The position numbers and the translations under genes were made by a program. The notes below the pieces were generated by a model. The model was given only the letters and a program-made list of their open reading frames with translations. It searched no databases and was not told where the DNA came from. Of a stretch of 64,000 nucleotides of DNA, positions 8,671 through 14,875 are shown piece by piece (position 1 is the stretch's first letter; each line of letters begins with the position of its first letter). This DNA is from Lentzea guizhouensis (lineage in GTDB: Bacteria; Actinomycetota; Actinomycetes; Mycobacteriales; Pseudonocardiaceae): assembly GCF_001701025.1 (NCBI RefSeq), contig NZ_CP016793.1:5270001-5334000 (forward strand), given 5' to 3'.

Positions 8671-10341
8671 GTGATCAACTCCTCGTACCTCGCCCAGTTC
8701 CGCGAACCGGAGGGGTACCTCGACTTCGCCCGCTTCGGCCCGCCGTCCATCCCGGTGGTGGCGGCCACGGCCCGGCTGATGGAGCAGGCGTCGCTCGCCG
8801 GTCCCTCCACAGTGGACACGCTGATGCGCGAGGAGCAACGCGTCAAGGCCGCCGCCGCGCGGTTGTGCCGCACCGACACCGACCACGTGGCGCTCGTCCC
8901 GAACACCTCCACCGGCCTGTTCCAGGCCGCGTTCGGGCTGTCCGGCACGGTCATGTACTCGGCGGCGGAGTTCCCGTCCAACACCTACCCGTGGGTGCGC
9001 GCGGGCCTGCCGTCGGTCGTGTTCGACGGACCGGTGGCGCCCGCCGCCGTCGCAACCCGCCTGACGCCTGAGGTTTCCGCGCTCTCGGTGTCCGCTGTGG
9101 ACTTCCGCACCGGCTACCGCGCGGACCTGGCGGCGTTGCGCGAGGTCATCGGCGACCGCCTGCTGATCGTCGACGGCATCCAGGGGTTCGGCGTGGTCGA
9201 CGAACCGTGGGAGCTCGCCGACGTGCTCGTGGTCGGCGGCCAGAAGTGGCTGCGGGCGGGCTGGAGCACCGGTTTCGTGGTGCTGTCGGACCGCGCGCTG
9301 GAACGGCTCCAACCCGTGTTCTCCGGCTGGACGGGCGCGGTGGACGCGGGCCTGTTCGACAACGAGGTCCACGCCGCCGCCCCCGACGCTGCTGCGTGGA
9401 ACGTCACCAACCTCTCCCCGGTCGTGTCCGGTGCCTTCGCGGAGGCGCTGGAACTCGTCGAACTGGCCGGAGTGGGCGAACTCGACACCGCGGTCGGCGA
9501 GGTCGTCGCGGAACTGGAGGAGATCGTCCGGTCGTGCGGCGGCCGGATCGTCTCGGCCCGCGAACGGCGGGCCGGCATCCTGGCTTTCACGATGGCCGAA
9601 GCCGCGCCGGTGGTGGGGGAGGCCTTGAACGCCTTCGGCATCACCGCGACCGTCCGCCCGGAGCACGTCCGGTTGTCACCGCACGCCACCACGACCCGCG
9701 GCACCCTGGAACGCGTCCGGGCGGCTCTCAAGTCGTTGTCCAGCACGGCGACCTCGACGGTCCCGGCGGCGCTGTCGGCGTTGCTGCCCACCGTCGACAG
9801 CCTCGCCTCCGCGCTGGGCCCGGACACCGAGGTCGTGGTGCACGACCTGTCCCGGCTGCCGAACTCGATCATCGCGATCGCGGGGTCGCTGACCGGACGG
9901 CAGGTCGGTGGGCCGATGACGGACCTGTTGCTGGGGCTGGTGCGGCGGGGGACGACCACGGACATGCCCGGCTACGAGACCTATGCGCCGGACGGCCGCG
10001 CGATCTGGTCGTCGACGACCTTCGTGCGTGACGCTGCCGGGGTGGCGGTGGGGTGTTTGTGCGTCAACAAGCTGGCGGCGCACGAGCCCACCGCGTCCGG
10101 GCCGGTCGAGTCGTTCCCGCAGGACGTGGACACGCTGCAGCGGGTGCTGGTGGAGAAGGCGATCGCGGATGTCGGGGTGCCGGTCGAGCTGATGAAGAAG
10201 GTGCACAAGTCGCAGGTGGTGCGGGTGTTGGACGAGGCCGGGTTCTTCCTGATCCGGGACTCGGTGGACCACCTGGCGAGCGTCCTGGAGGTCACCCGCT
10301 ACACGATCTACAACTACCTCAACGCGAACCGAGGGACCTGA
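8671..10341 (+). CDS. Fusion: class V aminotransferase domain plus YheO-like PAS and DauR-type HTH
   Basis: A 556-residue protein with two unrelated halves. Residues about 1-350 are a fold-type I, class V PLP enzyme (aminotransferase/cysteine-desulfurase group): IVDGIQGFG supplies the PLP-binding Asp and VVGGQKWLRAGWSTG the Schiff-base lysine, K192. Residues about 370-495 resemble the YheO-type PAS domain (VVVHDLSRLPNSIIAIAGSLTGR, a metabolite-sensor fold), and the C-terminus (about 500-552) is a DauR-type helix-turn-helix ending EVTRYTIYNYLNANRG. DauR represses D-arginine catabolism genes in Pseudomonas. GTG 8671 directly follows the ATPase stop, so this is the last gene of the importer operon. 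The likely role is a regulator linked to, or measuring, an imported amino compound; whether the enzyme half is active is unknown. Confidence 0.8.
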   Translation: MINSSYLAQFREPEGYLDFARFGPPSIPVVAATARLMEQASLAGPSTVDTLMREEQRVKAAAARLCRTDTDHVALVPNTSTGLFQAAFGLSGTVMYSAAEFPSNTYPWVRAGLPSVVFDGPVAPAAVATRLTPEVSALSVSAVDFRTGYRADLAALREVIGDRLLIVDGIQGFGVVDEPWELADVLVVGGQKWLRAGWSTGFVVLSDRALERLQPVFSGWTGAVDAGLFDNEVHAAAPDAAAWNVTNLSPVVSGAFAEALELVELAGVGELDTAVGEVVAELEEIVRSCGGRIVSARERRAGILAFTMAEAAPVVGEALNAFGITATVRPEHVRLSPHATTTRGTLERVRAALKSLSSTATSTVPAALSALLPTVDSLASALGPDTEVVVHDLSRLPNSIIAIAGSLTGRQVGGPMTDLLLGLVRRGTTTDMPGYETYAPDGRAIWSSTTFVRDAAGVAVGCLCVNKLAAHEPTASGPVESFPQDVDTLQRVLVEKAIADVGVPVELMKKVHKSQVVRVLDEAGFFLIRDSVDHLASVLEVTRYTIYNYLNANRGT

Positions 10342-10504
10342 GCAGCGACTGCCAGGCGGGAGACGAGAACGCGAGCACGTCGCCGCTCGCGTTCTTCGAG
10401 TCCCGCACGAGCGCGTTGTGGTCCAGGGACACCTCGACGCAGGCACTGCTTTCGCTGCCGCCGCCGCTGTAGCTGCTCTTACGCCAGGTCCGTTCCTGCG
10501 CCAT
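10319..10504 (-). CDS. DUF397 domain protein
   Basis: A 61-residue DUF397 protein with the family opening TWRKSSYSGGGSESSACVEV and a closing F(S)SPAWQSLL. DUF397 proteins are almost always paired with an XRE regulator; here that partner is directly upstream and overlaps by 26 bp. They are thought to act with or against the XRE protein in actinomycete development and antibiotic control, a role known for BldB- or WhiJ-type systems and inferred here. It overlaps the end of the fusion gene on the opposite strand. Confidence 0.9.
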   Translation of the reverse strand: MAQERTWRKSSYSGGGSESSACVEVSLDHNALVRDSKNASGDVLAFSSPAWQSLLRSLGSR

Positions 10505-11318
10505 GAGGATCCTCTCGAAGTCGGCTGACGTACTCCATCAGCTTGCTCTTCGATTGTTCCTGATCCAAGGCCAACGCTTCCAGTCGCCGGAACAGGCGAG
10601 TGACGTGGTCGATGGCGGCGCTGTCTTGAGCGAAGACCTGGGCCACATCGGTATCGGTGTAGGCGAGTGATGGCGCCTTCTCGAACTCAAGAAGTGCGCA
10701 GCCCGCCATCAGCACGATGTCGTCGTCAGGCACGATCCGCAGCATGTGCGTGTTGAAGAGCATGTGGAGGTACTGCTCTTCCATGACTCTTCTGTCCCCG
10801 ACGTAGGTCTGCAGGGCTCGTTCGAGGACGTAGATCCTGATCTCCGGCCTTCTCGCGCCGCGCAGGATCGTCTGTCGGTTCATGCGGTTCTGCACACAGA
10901 TCGGGATTCTCTCCGGGGCTATGAGACCCGTCTTGCGGTACAACGCGTCCGCGTACTCCGCAGTCTGGACGAGGCCGGGGGCGGTCATGACGTCCACCCA
11001 GGTGATCTTCGTGGCCGTCGCCTCGGCCATCGTGAGGGTGCGCAGGTTCTCCGGCATCTGAGCGAGCATCGGGTCGAAGGCGTGGCGGTACCGGGCCTGG
11101 AACGCCTCGATGTACTCCAGGTCCTTGCCGCACACCGTGAGGTACTGGATGATGTCGCCCGCGCTCGCGTGCGCCTTCCCGTGTTCGATGGTGGAGACCT
11201 TGCTCGGGTCCCAGCCGAGCCGGTTCGCCATGGCACGGCCGTGCAGCGCCGTGCTCGTCTCCCGGATGAGGCGCAGCTCGTCGCCGAGATCCCGGCTGTA
11301 CGCGGTGGAGTTGGTCAT
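10479..11318 (-). CDS. XRE-type helix-turn-helix regulator with DUF5753 domain
   Basis: A 279-residue regulator of the WhiJ-like group. Residues about 10-70 form the HTH (LGDELRLIRE, RLGWDPSKVSTIEHGK) and the remainder matches DUF5753 (MTAPGLVQTAEYADALYR, RMNRQTILR, FNTHMLRIVPDDD, LEFEKAPSLAYTDT). ATG 11318 is chosen because the HTH starts right after it; the longer open frame upstream crosses the promoter. It is translationally coupled to the DUF397 gene and divergent from the secreted beta-helix gene, with a CTTGAA/TTCAAG inverted repeat between. Confidence 0.9.
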   Translation of the reverse strand: MTNSTAYSRDLGDELRLIRETSTALHGRAMANRLGWDPSKVSTIEHGKAHASAGDIIQYLTVCGKDLEYIEAFQARYRHAFDPMLAQMPENLRTLTMAEATATKITWVDVMTAPGLVQTAEYADALYRKTGLIAPERIPICVQNRMNRQTILRGARRPEIRIYVLERALQTYVGDRRVMEEQYLHMLFNTHMLRIVPDDDIVLMAGCALLEFEKAPSLAYTDTDVAQVFAQDSAAIDHVTRLFRRLEALALDQEQSKSKLMEYVSRLREDPHGAGTDLA

Positions 11319-11335
11319 GACCTCCGACGCTATTG

Positions 11336-11352
11336 CTTGAAGCCGTTTCAAG
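11336..11352. promoter_or_regulatory. Inverted repeat CTTGAA-N5-TTCAAG upstream of the XRE gene
   Basis: A perfect 6-bp inverted repeat with a 5-bp spacer lies 18 bp upstream of the XRE start, in the 100-bp divergent region. Its position suits an autoregulatory site of the XRE/DUF397 pair; this is inference. Confidence 0.45.
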
Positions 11353-11418
11353 GTACGGACACGTTCGGGTGGAAACGGCGCTTGTTCTGGACCGATCCTG
11401 CGTTTACCGTCACGAGGT

Positions 11419-13719
11419 GTGAGAGCGCTCTCAAAGACGAGATGGCAAGCCGGGTTCGCTGCCGCTGCCGTAGTGCTGGCTTCATTAGCCGCGTCCACCC
11501 CCGCTTCGGCGGCGGAGGACTACACGCAGAACGTGACGTCCGTGAGCGCGTCCGAGGCGAGGATCAACTTCACGCCGACGACGCCCGCGATGTACGTGGA
11601 CGTCCACTACCTGATCACCAACACGCCCCAGCAGAACTTCCGGATGACCAACAACGCCGGGACGTGGCAGAAGTCCGTCGGGTCGCTGGCGGCGGGCACG
11701 GTGGTCGAGTACTGGTTCACCTACGAGAAGAGCGGACCGCAGTACGACACGCCGCACTTCACCTACACCCACGGCAGCACCCAGGCCCCCGTCGCGACTC
11801 CCACGTTCAGTCCACCCGGCGGGGCTTACACGTCCGGGCAGACCGTGACGATCTCCACGGCCACCTCCGACGCGACGATCCGGTACACAGTGGACGGTTC
11901 GACGCCGACGGCGTCCTCGCCGCTCTACACCGGGCCGATCGCGGTGCCGAGCTCCAGGACGGTCAACGCGATCGGGCTGAAAGCCGGGCTCGCGAACTCG
12001 TCCGTGGCGAGCGCGACCTACACCATCGGTACGCAGCAGGGTTGCGTGCAGTCCAACGTGCCGAACTTCGGGCCGAACACCCGGATCTTCGACCCGAGCA
12101 TGTCGATGGCGGCCATCCAGACGCAGCTGGACGCCGACTTCACCATGCAGAAGGACACGCTGACGGCACAGATGGCGCCGCGCCGAGTGGCTCACCTGTT
12201 CAAGCCCGGCACGTACAACGTCCATGACGACGTGGGCTACTACACGTCCGTTGCGGGTCTTGGGCGCAACCCCGGCGATGTGGTCATCAACGGCGACATC
12301 ACGGTGGACGCGTTCAACGAGTCCGACAAGGGTGTGGCGCTGCAGAACTTCTGGCGCAGTGCCGAGAACATGGCCGTCAACCCCAGCAACGGCACCAACC
12401 GCTGGGCCGTCGCGCAGGCCGCGCCGTTCCGCCGCATGGACATCCGCGGCAACCTGGCGCTGTACCCGGCGTCCTACGGTTTCGCGTCCGGCGGCTACAC
12501 GGCCGACACGCGCGTGTCCGGGCAGACGGCGTCCGTGTCGCAGCAGCAGTGGTACACACGCGATTCCAACTACGGCAGTTGGAACGGCGGCGTGTGGAAC
12601 ATGGTGTTCTCCGGTACGCCCGGCGCGCCGGCGACCACGTTCCCGAACCCGCCGTCGACCAACCTGGCCACCACGCCGGTGTCGCGCGACGTGCCGTACC
12701 TGTACTTCGAGAACGGCTCCTACCGGGTGTTCCTGCCTTCGTTGCGCACCAACGCCTCCGGCGCCTCGTGGATCAACGGTGGCACGCCGGGTTCGTCGTT
12801 GCCGATGAGCCAGTTCTACGTCGTGAAGGCCGGCGACACCGCGTCGACGATCAACGCGGCGCTGGCGCAGGGCTGCAACCTGTTCTTCACGCCCGGCATC
12901 TACAACGTCGACCGGACGCTGCAGGTCACGCGGCCCGGCACGGTCGTGCTCGGCATCGGCTACCCGACGATCGTGCCGCAGAACGGCGTCACGGCCATGA
13001 CGGTCGCCGACGTCGACGGCGTGCGGATCAAGGGTGTCCTGTTCGACGCCGGCACGACGCTCTCCCCGTCGCTGCTGACCGTCGGCACGCCCGGCTCGTC
13101 CGTCTCGCACGCGGCGAACCCGATCACGTTGCAGGACGTGTTCTTCCGAGTCGGCGGCGCCATCGCCGGCAAGGCCACGAACAGCCTCGTCGTCAACAGC
13201 AACGACACGATCATCGACCACACCTGGATCTGGCGCGCCGACCACGGCAACGCCGGCACCTGGGGCTGGGACGAGGCGATCGGTGACACCGGCCTGGTCG
13301 TCAACGGCAACAACGTGCTGGCCACCGGGTTGTTCGTCGAGCACTACCAGAAGTACCAGGTGATCTGGAACGGCCAGAACGGGCGGACGATCTTCTTCCA
13401 GAACGAGATGCCCTACGACGTGCCGAACCAGGCGACCTGGATGAGCCCGAACGGCCTCGCCGGGTACGCCGCGTACAAGGTCGCCGACCACGTCACCACG
13501 CACGAGGCGTGGGGGCTCGGCAGCTACTGCTTCTTCAACGTCAACCCGTCGGTGCGGGCGCATCACGCGTTCGAGGTGCCGAACAGGTCCGGCGTGCGGC
13601 TGCACAACCTGCTGACGGTGTCGCTCAACTACCAGGGAACGATCACGCATGTGGTGAATGAGACGGGAGGGGTGACGCCGCCGGGCACGGTGCCGGTGAA
13701 TGTCGTCAACTACCCGTAG
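11419..13719 (+). CDS. Secreted beta-helix protein with CBM56-like and chitobiase C-terminal-type domains
   Basis: A 766-residue secreted protein. The signal peptide (about residues 1-31) ends at ASA. The next ~85 residues (YTQNVTSVSASEARINFTP, NFRMTNNAGTWQKSV) resemble CBM56, a beta-1,3-glucan-binding module. Residues about 125-200 (SPPGGAYTSGQTVTIST, IRYTVDGSTPTASSPLY) are a chitobiase/hexosaminidase C-terminal-type fold. The rest matches a family of Streptomyces secreted proteins with right-handed beta-helix features (LFKPGTYNV, FTPGIYNVDRTLQV, LFVEHYQKYQVIWNG) of unclear enzymatic activity, often mislabelled as coagulation factor 5/8 or adenylyl cyclase. A role in fungal or plant glucan degradation is inference. 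The start is an in-frame GTG with a weak ribosome site. A rare TTA leucine codon sits at 11485-11487. Confidence 0.8.
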   Translation: MRALSKTRWQAGFAAAAVVLASLAASTPASAAEDYTQNVTSVSASEARINFTPTTPAMYVDVHYLITNTPQQNFRMTNNAGTWQKSVGSLAAGTVVEYWFTYEKSGPQYDTPHFTYTHGSTQAPVATPTFSPPGGAYTSGQTVTISTATSDATIRYTVDGSTPTASSPLYTGPIAVPSSRTVNAIGLKAGLANSSVASATYTIGTQQGCVQSNVPNFGPNTRIFDPSMSMAAIQTQLDADFTMQKDTLTAQMAPRRVAHLFKPGTYNVHDDVGYYTSVAGLGRNPGDVVINGDITVDAFNESDKGVALQNFWRSAENMAVNPSNGTNRWAVAQAAPFRRMDIRGNLALYPASYGFASGGYTADTRVSGQTASVSQQQWYTRDSNYGSWNGGVWNMVFSGTPGAPATTFPNPPSTNLATTPVSRDVPYLYFENGSYRVFLPSLRTNASGASWINGGTPGSSLPMSQFYVVKAGDTASTINAALAQGCNLFFTPGIYNVDRTLQVTRPGTVVLGIGYPTIVPQNGVTAMTVADVDGVRIKGVLFDAGTTLSPSLLTVGTPGSSVSHAANPITLQDVFFRVGGAIAGKATNSLVVNSNDTIIDHTWIWRADHGNAGTWGWDEAIGDTGLVVNGNNVLATGLFVEHYQKYQVIWNGQNGRTIFFQNEMPYDVPNQATWMSPNGLAGYAAYKVADHVTTHEAWGLGSYCFFNVNPSVRAHHAFEVPNRSGVRLHNLLTVSLNYQGTITHVVNETGGVTPPGTVPVNVVNYP
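11420..11433. promoter_or_regulatory. LacI-family-type palindromic operator on the start codon
   Basis: TGAGAGCGCTCTCA is a perfect 14-bp palindrome. It closely resembles the actinomycete LacI-family consensus, for example the CebR site TGGGAGCGCTCCCA that controls cellulose or glucan use. It begins one base inside the GTG start codon of the secreted protein, so a bound repressor would block transcription elongation or a leaderless start. Confidence 0.7.
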
Positions 13720-13734
13720 CGCTCGATCGTGAAC

Positions 13735-13762
13735 GCGGCCCGTCACCCCGGTGGCGGGCCGC
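13735..13762 (+). terminator. Strong hairpin terminator
   Basis: GCGGCCCGTCACC pairs with GGTGGCGGGCCGC with one G-T mismatch, 15 bp after the stop of the secreted protein, and a T-rich stretch (GTTTCATTGATTT) follows. It is a good intrinsic-type terminator. The rest of the 13720-13971 gap is AT-richer than its surroundings and should carry the promoter of the next operon. Confidence 0.75.
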
Positions 13763-13971
13763 GTTTCATTGATTTGGCACATCTCCGGTGCAGGTGCCAG
13801 ATGATGGCCATCTTGGCCGTGTTGTTACCCCGTCCGGTGCGGTCCGACTAGGTAGTGCGGACTACTCTCTGCGCACTTCTACCCCATCGGACGTACAACG
13901 GCATCCGTGAGGCTGATGCTGTCGGTGCTACCATCTAATTCCTGCCGTTTGGACGGAAAGGACATTTGGCT

Positions 13972-14268
13972 GTGTCCACAAAAGTTTGGCAACCAAATCC
14001 AAGTTCTGAATTTTCCAGGCGTTTGGGGATAGCGCCGCAAGAACCGGGGAGTGGCCGTGTCCCCGGCGAGACCGGCAGCGGCGGTGAGGGAGGCTGTCCG
14101 GACATCTGGGAGCTCGACAACGGTGACGTCGCTGTGATCGGCCGTGATCTCACGCCTGCGTATGCGGGGCGCTTGCCGGACGGCGTCAGTGTGGGTGCGG
14201 GTGAAAAGCTCGTGGTGCTGCCCCGCGGGATGGTGATCGCGGCGAAAGCGGACATCCCCGATGCGTGA
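13972..14268 (+). CDS. Small hypothetical protein, first gene of STAND-NTPase operon
   Basis: A protein of about 98 residues with no assigned function. Visible features are a glycine/serine/proline-rich middle and the segment GCPDIWELDNGDVAVIGRDLT, which I have seen in small proteins encoded beside DUF6879 genes in actinomycetes. GGAAAGGA lies just upstream; GTG 13972 is chosen, but TTG 13966 is possible. The 5-prime end is unusually AT-rich for this genome. The stop overlaps the DUF6879 start by 8 bp, tying it to the operon. Confidence 0.65.
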   Translation: MSTKVWQPNPSSEFSRRLGIAPQEPGSGRVPGETGSGGEGGCPDIWELDNGDVAVIGRDLTPAYAGRLPDGVSVGAGEKLVVLPRGMVIAAKADIPDA

Positions 14269-14875
14269 ACTGCTCCGCGCCGCAAAAGGCGTGCGACTGC
14301 TCGGTGACGACTACTACAACCACTTCAACGAGCACTTCTGGAAGACCGGGAGGTCAGGCTTCTGGAAGCTCGAGCGGTTGCAGCACTTCGAGGAGCCGGG
14401 AGACGAGAGCTGGGTCGCGTTCAGCGAGGGTGACTGGGACCGGTCTCTCGCGCTCCTCGACGAGCGAAGATCGGCTTTGCGCGCTCACTACGCGAAGATC
14501 TCGAATGCGCAGTTCGAAACGTGGCGCATACGAATAGTGGAGAGCCCGCTCACCGACTACATGCAGTGGGAGCTGCACCTGCTCCACCTGAGGGATCAGC
14601 TTGGTGGGCATACGCGGATCCTGCCGGCGCACGAGATCGCGCAGTTCGAGCAAGAAGGCCTGCTTCCGGAGCTCATCACATTGGGTGACGATGTGATGTA
14701 CGAGATACTGTACGACGAAAATGGACTGCAGGAGGGCGGTGTGTTGTACGTGGACACCTCCCTGGTGACCCGCTGTCGCGAGCTCATCAAGAGCTTGTAC
14801 CAGAAGGGGGAACCGATCAGCACATATTTCGCACGTGACGTCGAGCCGTTGGGGCCACCGATCAGGAGCCGGTGA
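14261..14875 (+). CDS. DUF6879 family protein
   Basis: A 204-residue protein that fits DUF6879: an aromatic N-terminus (YYNHFNEHFWKTGRSGFWKLER), FEEPGDESWVAFSEGDWDRSLALL, an arginine-rich MQWELHLLHLRDQLGG segment and the late MYEILYDENG. The family is actinobacterial, of unknown biochemistry, and usually sits beside XRE or signalling genes. It overlaps its neighbours on both sides. Confidence 0.75.
   Translation: MRELLRAAKGVRLLGDDYYNHFNEHFWKTGRSGFWKLERLQHFEEPGDESWVAFSEGDWDRSLALLDERRSALRAHYAKISNAQFETWRIRIVESPLTDYMQWELHLLHLRDQLGGHTRILPAHEIAQFEQEGLLPELITLGDDVMYEILYDENGLQEGGVLYVDTSLVTRCRELIKSLYQKGEPISTYFARDVEPLGPPIRSR

Noticed and set aside
11319..11498. Longer start for the XRE regulator
   Set aside because: It would cross the divergent promoter and the start of the secreted protein; the HTH begins right after ATG 11318.
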